The notes: generated by a model from the sequence alone, not told the origin. A DNA stretch of 64,000 bases from Sorex araneus (GCF_027595985.1 NC_073302.1:13768311-13832310), one strand, 5' to 3'; numbered from the stretch's first letter, positions 1 through 11,574 are shown. Numbers and translations are program-made.

Positions 1-169
1 AGGGGGCATCAGAAGACGCAAATCATCACCGAAAATCAGGATTTGAGTGACTTTTCTCAAGGTCTGGGGCTAATTCCCTGGTTGCTGAACCAAATATTCT
101 GGAAGCCAGACTAACTTGGCAGTTTAGTTAGGGAGTAGGATTTTTATTTTGTTGTCTAAAAGATAGGGT

Positions 170-600
170 AAATAATAGAAAGCAAAACGTACTTTTAACC
201 ATTTCAAAACTACAGGTCAAATGGCATTATCTTTACATTGTTTTGTGACTATCACGCCATCTGTGTTTAAATGGATAAAATGGACTTTTAGACCCAGGTT
301 AACAACTACTCCATCCTCTCCTTTCCTAGCCCCTGCTCATCTTTGTTCTCTTTTCTTTCTCTATGAACTTAAGAATTCTGGGCATTCGGATAAGTGGAAT
401 CACAGAGCACTTGACTTTTTTTGTGTCTGCCTATTTCACACAACACAATGTCTTGAGATTTACCCATGTTGTAACATGTGCCGGAATTTCCTCTTTTCAA
501 GCTAATAATAATAATGTAGCATTGCGTTTCTCCACCACATTTGTTTATCCACTCACTCATTTTTGGGTATTCAGGTTGACTGAAATATGATAATGCAAGT
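170..600 (-). mobile_element. Old L1 3'-end fragment, antisense
   Basis: On the plus strand this reads like the reverse of a mammalian L1 3' region: a 'wait-for-cold' style series of phrases such as TAAGTGGAATCA, GTGTCTGCCTATTTCAC and GATTTACCCATGTTG, followed by TTTATCCACTCACTCAT. These match the general pattern of ancient mammalian L1 3' ends. It is diverged and has no clear target duplication. Subfamily not assigned. Confidence 0.6.
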
Positions 601-1020
601 TAAAAAGTCTTCTCAGTGTTACAGGATTACACACCTTTAGGAAAGAGAGTTGGTTAAAACAGTGAGCTTTGATGTCACACTTGATTTGAGTCCTAGCCAG
701 CTGTCCTGGGGCTCCATGCCTCAGTGCTCCTTCATGGGATTTCTGTGAGGTTAGCTAACTAAGGTATGTAAAAGACTTAGTACAGGAATTGTACTACAAT
801 GATTCTTGTAATCATTAATTCCTCCAACACTTTTTAACTGAGCATCTAATATGTTCTGGACAGCAACATAAGACCTTGGGGTAGAACAGTATGCAGTATG
901 CACAATGATAATCATAAGAAGATGAGACAGACCATAATCAGATATGAAAGAGAATGTATATTATATCAGAGGACAGTGAATTCTAAGGATTGGAGTAGAG
1001 CAAAGTAAGATGTATGGTGA
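601..1020. other. Non-coding, with a possible L2 or MIR remnant
   Basis: No gene seen. The piece around 805-900 (CTCCAACACTTTTTAACTGAGCATCTAATATGTTCTGGACAG, quoted only as a description of the CA-rich L2-like phrase 'TGAGCATCTAATATGTTCTG') resembles an antisense L2 3' end. The rest is unassigned. Confidence 0.35.
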
Positions 1021-1660
1021 AGGCTCAGGGTGATGGTTCAAAAATCGGCGGTTATTAAGGGCATCTGAAGATGCTGCATTTGATCCCTGGTACCACGAGG
1101 CACCACCCTCCAGAACTCATGGCTGTCTCTCCTGGAAGGGAGCATAAAACGAGGCTCCCATAACCATGCCACCGGACTCTGCACTAGGTGTGCCCCAGAG
1201 GGGGGCAGGTGAGAGCCCTCCCTGTCTCAAGGGACCCACCCCCCACAGCCAACCTCCACTACCCCACTGCCGCCATGCTCCAGGCCGCTTTCCACACGCT
1301 CAGGCTGAGCCTCACGCATGAGTGATCATATTCCTGGACTGCGCGGTAGCAAAATGGCCATGTGACACATTATCATAAAAGGATATATATGTATATATAT
1401 GTATATGCCTCTCGGAGAGCTGGGCAAGCTACTGAGAGTATCCTACCTACAGGGAAAAGCCCCTGTGGTGTATTTGAAATGCTAAATATAGTAACAATAA
1501 CAGATCTCATTCCCCTGACCCTGAAAAGAGCCTCCAATCACTGAGAAAAACGAGTAAGGAGAGGTTGCTAAAATCTCAGGGCTGGGACGAATGGAAACGT
1601 TATTGGTGTCCAATCTGGTAAAACAATGAACAATGGGATGGCAGTGATACAGTGATACCA
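1021..1660 (+). mobile_element. Composite shrew retroelement, old copy
   Basis: A diverged full-length copy of the composite family also seen at 15.3, 33.0, 33.6, 38.9 and 52.1 kb. It opens with a weak SINE-like head (GTGATGGTTCA ... TTTGATCCCTGGTACCA). Next comes the family-specific block ending near CTCACGCATGAGTGATCAT, a short (TA)n insertion (1380-1408), and the shared body (CTCGGAGAGCTGGGCAAGCT). The 3' tail GACGAATGGAAACGTTATTGG is followed by a CAGTGATACAGTGATAC microsatellite. The tail corresponds to the end of the RTE coding region found at 42.4 kb. Confidence 0.65.
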
Positions 1661-2480
1661 CAAGGTCTCCTGACTGCTGTCCACGCTCCCCCCAAATAGT
1701 TGCCATAGCTAACATTTGGGGATGGTCTTTTAGGCAGTATAAATAGGAAAGTTCTCTTGAGGAGAAAAAAGTTTCAAGGACCAAGTCCCCTGAGGTTTAT
1801 TTGAGATAATGGAAATGCAAAAACCTCAAGGTCGGGAGCATGCCAGGAAGGTTCTAGAATTTGGACATAGGGAGTAGCTGGAGATAAAGACAGAGAGGTA
1901 ACTGGAGGTGAGAGCTTTTGGGCCAGGTGAGTCAGGATGAGTAAAAAAAGGTGGCAGGAAAGAATTCTTCTGAGCAGGGACCCCATAGTCTGACAGGTTT
2001 AAAAATGATTACTCTGCCTCCTGGGTGTGGGTTGACTCTGGTGTGGGCAAGCAAGGAGAAAGGACTGTGCCGACAATAATCACCTCTGACGGGAATATTC
2101 CAGGCTGGGATGGGCAAACTTTTTCTGGAGAGAGAATGCTTGGCTTTGCCAAATCATGGAGTCAATTGCTCTGTTGCAATGAGATGATTCTGTCCTTGGA
2201 AGGCAGAAGCTGCCATGGACAAACATGTGAACCAGTGAGTGTGACTGTATTCCATAAAAGTCTTTATAAAAAACAGGTGGTGGACTGTATTGAGCCCGTA
2301 GGATATAGTATGTTGACCTGGATCCCACACGATGGTGGGTTGGGCCAGGTTGTGACAGCTGAGACAGCATGGGAAGTGGCTGGATATTACATCTGGAAGG
2401 TAATATCAGGATTTGCTCTTGAATTAGAGATGAGTTGTAAGAAAGAGATCTAGAATGAATTTAAGCATGAAGCCCCTCTA
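1661..2480. other. Unassigned non-coding DNA
   Basis: No repeat or gene is recognised. A 142-codon open frame on the plus strand (2025-2453) has no recognisable domain or splice context and is regarded as chance. Confidence 0.5.
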
Positions 2481-2499
2481 AATGCCAATTACTGCCACG

Positions 2500-2540
2500 A
2501 AAGAGTGTATATATGTATATATATATACATATATATATGG
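2500..2540. repeat. (TA)n-rich microsatellite
   Basis: Alternating TATATG/TATATA sequence of about 40 bp. Confidence 0.85.
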
Positions 2541-2835
2541 GTATAGCACATATTTGTTTTAATTTATTTATTTTTAGGGTATGAAGCTAATTAGGATTCT
2601 GCTTTCAGACATGTCAATAAGTTTGGTTTCAAACTAGGGACAAGTTTGAGATGCTTATAGATGTCCAAAGTGGAAGTTCAGGAGAGAAAGGGAGGTGGGG
2701 GAGGTAGGAATTTTGGAATTGTCAGTATCTGGATGGGATGTAAAGACAGCCAGGGAAGGAGAATGTGGCATTAGGAGAAGACCTTCAAGGATTGGGTCTA
2801 GGGACACTGGTAGATGAGAAGCAAGGCATTTATTT

Positions 2836-3432
2836 ATTTTTAAATTTTATTGAATCACTGTGAGATAGTTATAAGCTTTCATGTTTGGGTTACAATCACA
2901 CAATGATCAAACACCCATCCCTCCACCAGTGTACATTCCCCACCAACAACATCCCTGTTATACGCCCCCCCCCCTTTCCCACTCTCTCCTTGCCTCCATG
3001 GCAGACAATATTCCCCATACTCTCTCTCTACTTTTGGGCATTATGGCTTGCAACACAGACACTGAGAAGTCATCATGTTTGCTCCATTATCTACTTTTGG
3101 CACACATCTCCCATCCCGACTGATTCCTCCAGCCATCATTTTCTTCGTGATCCCTTCTCTATTCCATCTTCCTTATCCCCTCTGCTCATGAAGCAGGCTT
3201 CCAGTTAAGGGAAAATCCTCCTGGCCCTTGTATCTACTGTCCTTGGGTGTCTGCCTCATGTGATTTTATTCTATGCTCCACAAATGAGTGCAGTCCTTCT
3301 GTGTCTGTCCCTCTCTTTCTGAATCATTTCACTTAGCATGATACTCTCCACGTCTATCCATTTATAAGCAAATTTCATGATTTCATCTCTCATAACAGCT
3401 GCATAGTGTTCCATTGTGTAGGTGCACCAAAG
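2836..3432 (-). mobile_element. 5'-truncated shrew L1, antisense, with target duplication
   Basis: The element reads antisense. It starts with the T/A-rich reverse complement of the poly(A) end, then TTGAATCACTGTGAGATAG and the C-rich 3' UTR (CACCCATCCCTCCACCAGTG). It ends in the typical L1 phrase GCATAGTGTTCCATTGTGTA. The insertion is bracketed by about 21 bp of matching flank: 2815-2835 and 3433-3453 both read TGAGAAGCAARGYATTTATTT, with two differences. This matches target-primed reverse transcription of a truncated L1. Confidence 0.8.
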
Positions 3433-3829
3433 TGAGAAGCAAAGTATTTATTTTGCTCTTGTCACAGTCAGAAGCCAAGTCCAGGTTGAGGGCAGGTGTA
3501 ACATTGGTAAAAACAGAATGTAGAGCAAAAAAGAAAGGAACAAGGCAGTGGAGGGTTTAATTGGTTACTTATAGCTGTTATAATAACTGTTATACCTATA
3601 ATCAGTTACCTATAATTGGTCCCTAACTACTCCACTACTTATAACAACAATAATTACTCTATCTTGTCAACCTTTAATTATTATCAGGCTTTGGTAGACT
3701 TAGCTTGTTTGTTCTTATCTGGGGTGGTTTGAATAAGGAGTAGAGAATATATCCTCCCCTTGAGTTATTTAAATATTATATAAGTGTAAAGGGCATAGAT
3801 AATACCTCTATATGTGTATAAAAGTCACT
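3433..3829. other. Unassigned AT-rich non-coding DNA
   Basis: AT-rich sequence with a locally repeated GTTAYCTATAAT theme at 3565-3640. No gene or named repeat recognised. Confidence 0.45.
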
Positions 3830-4050
3830 ATTTACACAAGAATATTTCTATTGCCATTCCACCACCCAAAAGGCCTTTCTACTATCCCTCCACACTTCTC
3901 TCTCTTTAGCAACCATCATTGATTTTCACCAAGTTTAGGAATTAATATTATTTTCTTTCACAACTTCATTTCCTTTAGTTATTTATATTTTACATATAAG
4001 TGAAACCATCTGGTAATTTCCTTTTACTTTGGAACATCTAAATTTAAGAC
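3830..4050 (-). mobile_element. L1 fragment, antisense, tentative
   Basis: Contains the pattern of an antisense L1 3' region (CCATTCCACCACCC..., TTTTACATATAAGTGAAACC). Diverged. Its left limit is uncertain. Confidence 0.4.
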
Positions 4051-4074
4051 AGTGGAGAATAAAGATATCAGGGA

Positions 4075-4490
4075 CTCATTGCTGGAAACTCTTGATGCCA
4101 CAATATTTGGAAAATATTTTTCAGATGTGATTAAGTTAATAATCTCAAGAGAGGTTAACTTGGATTATCAGTGTGGATACTCAAAGCAATAGCAATTGTT
4201 GTTATAAGAGAGAGTATCAGTAAAACAGCATTCAAAAGAGACAAAGGAGATATGACCATAATGGAACACTCCAGGGTGACGCAGCTACAAGCCAAGGAAT
4301 GCCTTGATGGCCAGGAGATGGAAAAATTGAGGAATGAATCTTCTCCCAAAGCTTCAAAGGAGCAAAACTCTGCTGACATCTTGATTTTTGGACTTCTACC
4401 CCTACGACTCTGAGTAAACACATTTCTGTTGTTTTAAGCCATCCACTTTGTGGTAATTTGTTTCAGCAGCCCTAGGGAACTAATACAGAT
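4075..4490 (+). mobile_element. MLT1-like MaLR LTR remnant
   Basis: Carries several phrases I associate with MLT1-type LTRs of the ERVL-MaLR group, in order: GCTACAAGCCAAGGAATGCC, ACATCTTGATTTTTGGACTTCT, TTTCTGTTGTTTTAAGCCA and TGTGGTAATTTG, ending GGGAACTAATACAGA. It is non-coding and old, with no internal retroviral sequence alongside. A related LTR in the opposite orientation is at 19.5 kb. Confidence 0.75.
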
Positions 4491-5829
4491 GGTGGCTCAC
4501 AAGGCTGGCATGTTGTTTATGCCCATCATCCAAGAGCTCAGCTGGTTCTGAGGGCCTTCCCTCTCTATGAGGGCCTCTTGTAGCATGGAAACTAGGTTTT
4601 AAGAACAAGTGTCCCAAGAAAACAAGACTGAAGTTTTCTCTTCTTTGATGAGACAAACCCTTATCCTGGGCATCATTTCTATGATAGTTGTATTCCCATG
4701 CTATTCAAGGAGGAGAAACAGAGATCCATCTGTCAATAAGGAGAAGTGTCAAAGACACAAAAGAAGTACATACAAGATGTGAGATACTTGTTACAGCCAT
4801 TTTTAGAAGTTACAACCTTCCAAAAGAGTAATTCAAGGGAATAATGATAGTGGTAGAGAAGGTAGTGATGCTGATTGATGATGCTGATGATGTTGTTGAT
4901 GATGTTGATGGTCAAGATGATGGTGATGGTGATTGATCATGACTTCTTTATTGGGCAGAGAGGGTTAAAAGGACCTAGAGGATTAAGTCAGGGAAAAGGT
5001 GAGAGAATCAATGGACTTTGAACTCAACTAAGTGAAAAAATTATTGGTCTGACAAGAGACAGCCCAGAAGATGGGGTTCTTAAAACAGAGGTTATGGGAA
5101 AAGACATTATTGTTACTGATAATAGTAAGGCAGACACTATACAACTGTGCAATGACTGTAGTCCAACTTTTGCATGAAAGGAACTCAAAGAATAAAAAAA
5201 AGAAGCTGTAGAAAGAAACATATCTATGGATATAGAAAAAATCGTGGTGGGGACTTTTTAGAGTCAGGATAAAAAACCTCTATGAATTCAGGAATAGTGG
5301 CCTGCAGATCATAGGTGCTGTGCAAGGAAAACTAGTGATTCTCTAATAGGATGCAGTGAGCTCTGAGTGATCAGGGTTGGGTGCACCGTAGGAAGGGTGA
5401 GGAGCAGCTGTGATGAGCAGTTAGAACCAATGTGAGAGAGGAAAGGGGGACTACTTGAGAGAGATCAGGAAAGGCTACCCTTCGGGAACCAGAGAAGAGG
5501 GTGCAAGGTCCAGTGGGCAGAAATGTTGGGTGGAAGAGTCGTTTAAGACTCCTGGGTTTCTTGAGGTGTCAGCTCTGAATCAGGTTGAGGATATAACGTG
5601 ATTAGGTAGATCTCAGCACCTCAAGGAGAGCTTGGTGATGTCTGTAATCTGAGGAGGGAAGCAGAGAGATAGGACAGTGTTTCACTTTTGTACAGGGATC
5701 AGGAGGCCAAGAAGTTGACACATACTAGGGGAGCATTTCAGCATTACTGACTAACATCACTATCATGATTTGTCAGGTTAAGCTACTGGTTTTATAGACA
5801 AGGACTGTAATTTTACATAGTAATTCCTC
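4491..5829. other. Unassigned non-coding DNA with a GAT-rich patch
   Basis: No gene. A degenerate (GAT)n stretch lies at about 4863-4938. Similar GAT tails end the composite retroelements here, so it could be a decayed element tail, but no body is visible. Confidence 0.45.
4863..4938. repeat. Degenerate (GAT)n microsatellite
   Basis: Repeated GATGATG/GATGTTG units with interruptions over about 75 bp. Confidence 0.75.
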
Positions 5830-5945
5830 ATTTTCTTGCCATCCCCACTGAGCTGTGAGCACTTGGAGAGAAAAGTCTTCATTTTGTCCCCTTGGAGTCC
5901 TCAGTTCCCAGCACGATGCTCAACCCAGAGTATTCATCAACTCAT
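5830..5945 (+). mobile_element. L2-like 3' end
   Basis: CTGTGAGCACTTGGAGAGAA then TCAGTTCCCAGCACGATGCT follows the order of the L2 3' end (gagctccttgagg ... cccagcacagtgcc). Diverged. Confidence 0.5.
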
Positions 5946-6055
5946 AGCGTCATATGGACTTATCCAAGGTCACATCCAAGCAAAAATTTGAACCTGGACT
6001 TATGCCCTGTGCCCTCGATCCTCAGATTTCTTTGTACCTTGCAGTAGCTAATTCT
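5946..6055 (-). mobile_element. MIR-like SINE fragment, antisense
   Basis: TCCAAGGTCACATCCAAGC followed by AATTTGAACCTGGACTT matches the antisense order of MIR (aaggtcacacagc ... gaacccagg). Confidence 0.45.
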
Positions 6056-6061
6056 TTTAAA

Positions 6062-6241
6062 AAACTTTAAACATTTTATTATTTTTTATTTCAACACCAC
6101 AGTTTACAAAGTTATCCATAATACAGTTATTTCAGGCATTCAATGTTCCAACATCAATCCCAACACCAGTGTAACCTTCCCTCCACCAATGTCCCAATTC
6201 CCCTCCCCTCAAGCCAGTTCCTGTAGCTGACATAAAATAAG
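6062..6241 (-). mobile_element. Shrew L1 3' end, antisense, first of two
   Basis: A T/A-rich start, TTTCAACACCACAGTTTACA and the C-rich 3' UTR (CACCAGTGTAACCTTCCCTC) identify a shrew L1 3' UTR in antisense. It is followed at once by a second, different L1 3' end. Confidence 0.65.
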
Positions 6242-6242
6242 A

Positions 6243-6450
6243 AATTAAAAAACTTTTTTAATTTTTTATTTTATTTTTTATTGAATCACCATGTGGAAAG
6301 TTACAAAGCATTCAGGCTTAAGTCTCAGTTATACAATGGTCGAACACCCATCTCTTCACCAGTGTACATATTCCACCAAGAACCCCAGTATACCTCCTTC
6401 CCTCCCCACCCGGCCTGTGTAGCTGATAATTTTCGCTTTACTTTCTCTTT
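6243..6450 (-). mobile_element. Shrew L1 3' end, antisense, second of two
   Basis: A second A-tail/3' UTR unit (TTATTGAATCACCATGTGGA, CACCCATCTCTTCACCAGTG). Its sequence is closer to the 2.8 kb copy than to its neighbour. The pair is either two independent insertions or one nested in the A tail of the other. Confidence 0.65.
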
Positions 6451-8105
6451 ACTTTGATTACATTCAATAATTCCACAAAAAACTCACTATTATTGTTTGG
6501 AGTTTCCCCCCCAAAATCAGACCTGCTGAAAAGGCAGCATTTGATCATGTGTTTTCCATTGCTGAGAATGAAGAGATATGAGGTCGCGTGGCCGTGCGGT
6601 TTTGGATTTCTGCCAGAAACTGCATCATTGCAAGCTCGTACCTCTCTTTAGTGGTCCTTATAAGATGGGGGTCACCATGCCTTTCCCCCTGGAAAGGAAA
6701 AGCGGAAAGAGAAAATCCTTTCCCCTCCTGGGGCGGCATGGGTCCATGGCTTAGTTCACAGTCTAGAGACATTTCTGCAAGAAGCTGCTGGTACCAAAAG
6801 TAGTTTAAAAAGCAGCTGGCTTCCGGGATCATGGTCATCCAGCAATGGAGAAGCAACACACGTCTGGCCACTCAGGTCACATCTCGGCAGCTGACATAAA
6901 CAAATTTACCTCAGATTGCTCGTTAAAACAAAATGGAAACGGAGTTATCAGAAAATGTATCAGTAAAAGTCAGTTCAGAATTATTATTATACCTCACAAT
7001 GGTGTTACTAAAGTAATTGTCTGAGGATTTACTGAGTTGATTGGTGGTAGTTGAGCCTTTTATGTTATTGTTTCAGTCACTGAACTTGGTGAGCTCCTGT
7101 GCAACTTTCCCATCAAATTTGCTGTGCTCCTACTGGGCTGTCAGGACTGTGAAGTTTGGAGGAGGTGTTGGGTACCCACATAAGTGACCAAGTGAAAATA
7201 TGGAGCTGGGCCCTTTATATATTAAAGGAATGTCTGGTGTGGGGACTGATGAACTTATCCTTAAAGGGGAGGGGTGGTATGCTCTCCTTCGTTGCAAGAA
7301 GGCAGCAGTTTTCAGCCTGGAGATTGACCTCCCTGGGACAATTGATGGCTTGTTCAATCCCTCTCATTCTTTTGGTAGTTACTTCTTCCCTTTATCTCTT
7401 TCCTCTTTGCTAAGTTATTTTTCAGTGAACCCCAGCCAGAGTTTGAAGCCCAAAGCCTCCATCAATGTTCAAAGACTCACTCATGAATAATCTTTAAAGA
7501 CCCCCCCTCCCTTTTTCCCTATCAGTGATCTTCCCCAGGGGACTCTTGGCAGGCCCTAAAGTAGGAACTTCAGGCTGGTTAAGTCCGGGTTTTCAGCTAA
7601 TAGAATAAAGCAGCGATGGGAGCAAATGGGGAAGGAGGAGGGTAGCTGGAGAGTCTCTTTGTCTTCTGTTTGGGTCTTGGCACTTGAAGCAACGTAAGTC
7701 CATTAGCTTCTGTTAATTTTTCTAGTGCTTTATGGTGAAGGAGATGTAATTAGATGGAAATACTCTTTAAGTGGGGTTATTCACATCCTAAACTGACAGC
7801 TGTGATAAACCTATTTAGGGGAAGAAGAGTCTTCTCAACCCATCCAAAAACTTTCAGGAGTGGGAGAGAATCCTATGATCCTATGCCAACCCCTAGATCA
7901 GAGAGTCCTTGTGTAGAAACTGTCAGCTGGGAGCTGATAGGAACCCCTCCCGGAGGCAAGATTTGGAAGGTTGCTGCTCTGTGATCAGCTCAGTTCCACT
8001 TGATTCTCCCTCCCCCGTGTCCCCCACAAGCTTCAGAGTCTGGGCAGCCACTAAGGGGACGGGGTAGAGTTGGGTACAAGATGAGATATCAAGCCTTACA
8101 GAGAT
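6451..8105. other. Unassigned unique non-coding DNA
   Basis: No repeat or gene recognised. The open frame at 7156-7413 contains GVGTDE by chance (see rejected list). 7731-7800 is AT-rich and repeat-free. Confidence 0.45.

Positions 8106-8165
<60 letters not shown>
8106..8165. repeat. (TG)n microsatellite
   Basis: About 29 uninterrupted TG units. It creates cysteine/valine-rich or threonine/histidine-rich false open frames on the two strands. Confidence 0.98.
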
Positions 8166-8167
<2 letters not shown>

Positions 8168-8432
8168 ATATGCATGTGCAAAATGAAGGGACAGGGACCG
8201 GGAGGTGAGAGAGGAGAGGAAGATGGAAGATGGAAGAAGCTGAAACACTGGCAAAGGTCTGTAGGTAGTAGTTTTCCTCTGGTGGCCAAGAGGAAATTCT
8301 CATTTTACAGAAATGGAAAAGGCAGGAGGTTCTTGGAAAAGGAGTTATCCTACTTGACCCTTCAAAGGGGAGAAACTAAGGAGTGGCGGATGTCCCAGGA
8401 AAATGTACTACACCTCACGTTATCGTAGGGAA

Positions 8433-8612
8433 GGCTGGAGTGATAGTACAGTGAGCAAGGCATTTGCCTTGCATGTGACTGCTCCGGGTTTGATTCCTGA
8501 TGGTCCCCTGGACACCACAGGGAGTAATTTCTGAGTGTAGAGCCAGGAGTAACTCCTGAGCATCACTAGGTGTTACCCCAAAACAAAACAAAACAAAACA
8601 AACAAATAAAAA
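8433..8612 (+). mobile_element. Shrew tRNA-derived SINE, A-tailed class
   Basis: Head GGCTGGAGTGATAGTACAG (A-box region) and GGGTTTGATTCC (B box). The body runs through GAGTAACTCCTGAGCATCAC, and the tail is (AAAAC)n. This class lacks the RTE-like tail and is presumably copied by L1 machinery. Confidence 0.92.
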
Positions 8613-9355
8613 GAATCTCCAGGGGATGTCTCTGAGGGTGTGTCCAGTCTCACGAAGCTGAGTCACATGTGAAGACTGGCTAACACTGATGGAGGCTGTG
8701 CAGTGTGGATAATTACAAAACCACCCACTATTTATAGGCCTTAGAGGTAGTGCTGTCACCGCCCCAAAAGATGTGCTTTAAGGAGTTAAATGAAATTGAA
8801 TCTTCTTCTCTGAGTTCATTTGTTTTCTTCTTGTGACATCAGCTTTTGCGGCAGGACAGATCATTTTTTCTGACTCCTGACAGAGGCAGAAAATAGAGGC
8901 CAGAGAACTAAATCACTGTGCCCAGATCACATGGCAAGTCAGCAGCAGAGATGAGCCTAGAACCTTGTCTCCTGCTCCCAAACAGGTTTTGGCTACAGGA
9001 ATCTGGTGTTTGAATTCAGTTTAGATTCTACCCGGGCAGAAGGCCCATGTCCCCATCTGCCTTGGCCTTGGCCCTAGGCAGCAGCTAGCAGTCATTAGTT
9101 GGGGGTGGGTGGGCTGGTTTTCTCTTGCTCATACCTCCATCTGCAAACGTTATCTTTGGAGGCAGCTTCGGCCGGGCTGGTGCACTCAGGTGGCTGTTCC
9201 ATGTATTATCCTGCTTGTCTGTGGTCTCCCTGGAGGCTTCCCTGCTTGGTAAATTTGAACTGGGCTTCCCATCAGGAGAATGGAGACAGGGCCAAGACCC
9301 TGATGGTCCTACCTCTGTCCCAGAATCCTGGGTCCAGGCCATCTTTTAGGGCAGT
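8613..9355. other. Non-coding DNA, includes a MIR remnant
   Basis: The part at about 8880-8995 (CTGTGCCCAGATCACATGGC, AGCCTAGAACC) resembles MIR in antisense. Nothing else is recognised. Confidence 0.4.
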
Positions 9356-9368
9356 AACTTTCAAAGGG

Positions 9369-9617
9369 GCTGGAGCGATAGCACAGTGGGTAGGGTGTTT
9401 GCCTTGCACGAGGCCAATCTGGGTTCTATTCCTCCGCCCCCTCAGAGAGCCCACCAAGCTACCGAGAGTATCCTGCCTGCATGGCAGAGCCTGGCAAACT
9501 ACCCGTAACGTATTCAATATGCCAAAAACAGTAACAACAAGTCTCACAATGGAGATGTTACTGGTGCCCGCTCTAGCAAATGGGATGACAGTGACAATGA
9601 CAGTGGCAATGACAGTG
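9369..9617 (+). mobile_element. Shrew SINE, RTE-tailed class, complete
   Basis: tRNA-derived head (GGAGCGATAGCACAGTGGGT), B-box region GGGTTCTATTCC, and body GAGAGCCCACCAAGCTACCG. The 3' tail ATGGAGATGTTACTGGTGCC is followed by GACAGTGACA repeats. It is flanked by a 13-bp duplication with one mismatch (9356-9368 AACTTTCAAAGGG, 9618-9630 AACTTCCAAAGGG). The tail matches the C-terminal coding DNA of the RTE fragment at 42.4 kb. Confidence 0.93.
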
Positions 9618-9740
9618 AACTTCCAAAGGGAGTGGTGCTGCTCCCTGCAGGGTATTTTGGATATATAGAGAGGTAGTTTGGGTTGTTGCCAAAACTATGA
9701 CCAATATATTGCCTTACAACAGAAAGTTCTGTATTATAGA

Positions 9741-9771
<31 letters not shown>

Positions 9772-9774
9772 CAG
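9741..9774. repeat. (CA)n microsatellite
   Basis: Interrupted CA repeat of about 34 bp. Confidence 0.95.
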
Positions 9775-9874
9775 ACTACAAAGAAACAAAAGTTCATGAA
9801 AATGAGAAAATTTGTTTTATATATCTAGAAAAAGATTTCCTCACCCCTCTGAACACATATCAATGCAATATTCT

Positions 9875-10030
9875 GGGCCTGAGAGATAGTACAGTGGGTA
9901 AGACACTTGCCTTGCACGTGGTAGACCAAGGGTTAATTCCCAGCATCACATATAGTCTCCCAAGAACTTCTGGGAGTGAGCCCTGAGCACTGGGGGTGGT
10001 ACAAAAACAAAGAACAGAACAAAAACACCC
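9875..10030 (+). mobile_element. Shrew SINE, A-tailed class
   Basis: Head GGGCCTGAGAGATAGTACAG, B-box-like AAGGGTTAATTCCC, body GTGAGCCCTGAGCACTGGGG, and an A/C-rich tail. Confidence 0.88.
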
Positions 10031-11404
10031 CCCTACCACCAAATAAACACAGTATTCTATACATGAATTTAAAATATATGGAACTTTCTCCAGAAACACA
10101 AATATCAAACCTAATAAGGGTAGACAGTAATTTTGATCAGAACTTTAACAGGAAATTTTTTACTATTTCAGAAAATTGTGCTATGGAAGGCAAGTCCATA
10201 GTGGAATTTAGGACTCTGATACCTCAGTTTGCCTTTGTCATTGTAAATATAGGAAGGTGCTTATTTAGCTTTTGTTTTAACTATTGAAATATAAAGAAAA
10301 ACTAGCATCACTATTGAGTCAGATATAGCCTCACGTAACTTGTCTCTGACTACTCATTAGAAAGAGGTCGCAAACATTGTACTACTTCCTGTGTCTCCTC
10401 TGGGGACAGGTAGGAGAATGTTGTTATTGAAATAGATATGATTTCATTACAAATGATCTCCTTTTCTTTTTCTTTGTAATTTCTTCTGTCTTTGGAACAT
10501 GCCATATTGATCTCTTTTAACATTGAGTATGTGGTAGATTAAATGGATCCTATATTAGAATCTATCGAATTCTCTCTTCTCCGTAACTATAGTAAAGGGG
10601 ATGTTATAAAATAATGGCAGAGTGAGACTTTGGGTCTTGGAGAAATGTCAAGCCTGCAGCCTCACCTCTAGGGGCACACATCTGATTTGTCAATACCATG
10701 TAAATCCTGTCTTTGGGAAGAAAAAACTCCCTGCTTTCCTTCTTGGAATGCTGACTCACCTCCAGCTGTGTGAGCGTCTTTCATCCATAGTGTGAGTCCT
10801 GCCATCTGCCTGGCTGGTTGCTAGGCACCATGTGAGCCTTCTTAATCCTCACAACCACCCAAGTCCCCCAGTAAGTCTCCTTGTGTAGGCACAGACCCAG
10901 GTTCTTGGGACTGAGAAGGAGAGAGATAACCACAGAGGCATTTATGGTCTAGCCCGTTCAGAGTTTTCATGGCAGAAGCTTTCCAGGCTACAGAAAACAG
11001 TTGTTTATTGGGGTCCAGAGGGAGAATTTGCAAGACAGGCTCCTGATGGATCAATATCTAAGCTGAGTCTGTACAGAGGAAGGACTATAGAAATAGCAGT
11101 TCCGGGTGGGGCAGGGATTGGGGTGGGTGGCTGGAGAAGGTTCAGGCTTTAGTGACAAGACTTAGCAGGACATGGCCAGAGGACTGCATACTGCTAGCTA
11201 GGGTCAGGACTCTGAATGTGAAAGGGTGTGGAGAGAGGAGGTTGTGGGCAGGGAGTCGGCTACCTCTGGGAGTGGCGCCTGGGATACATCCCAGGCTGCA
11301 ACCCTGCACTCTTACATCTTGTTCCAAAGGCAGTAGGAAAACTGTCAAGTTTCTCAGCTGACTTTTATACATTTGGGGCTTGGAGACTCCTTTTTGGGGA
11401 GTTG
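10031..11404. other. Unassigned unique non-coding DNA
   Basis: No gene or clear repeat recognised. 10830-10930 has a weak antisense MIR-like look (CTTAATCCTCACAACCACCC). Confidence 0.4.
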
Positions 11405-11536
11405 GGGATGGACACCAGTTATATCCATGGCTTACACCTGGTTCTACACTTAGGGATCAGTCATGGCAGAGTCAGGGGTGCTGGGTTAACTGTGTAAGGG
11501 AAGGGTCTTACTCGCTGTACTCTTTCTCTGGCTCCA
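11405..11536 (-). mobile_element. Shrew SINE, antisense, internally deleted subtype
   Basis: Reads as the reverse of the A-tailed SINE (CATGGCTTACACCTGGTTCT, ACTTAGGGATCA ... GTACTCTTTCTCTGGC). The usual stretch carrying the reverse B box (cgaacccggg) is missing. The same deletion is present in the copy at 12795-12921, and both are followed by AAGGTTGGGAG. Confidence 0.65.
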
Positions 11537-11574
11537 AGGTTGGGAGGCTCTTGTGAAGAGGCGTCTAGTGAACA

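Noticed and set aside
2025..2453. 142-codon frame as possible gene
   Set aside because: No recognisable domain, no splice-site context, similar-length frames open on the opposite strand.
4863..4938. CRISPR-like or coding repeat
   Set aside because: Simple GAT microsatellite. No regular spacers, and the genome is mammalian.
7156..7413. Open frame with GVGTDE, like the annexin K-G-x-GTDE motif
   Set aside because: The residues around it (KGEGWYALLRCKK) do not follow an annexin repeat, there are no splice signals, and the frame is short.
8000..8428. 142-codon open frame
   Set aside because: The middle third is a (VC)n run translated from a TG microsatellite.
9369..9440. tRNA gene (A box, B box)
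   Set aside because: Cloverleaf is incomplete and the sequence continues into a SINE body. The same head recurs dozens of times.
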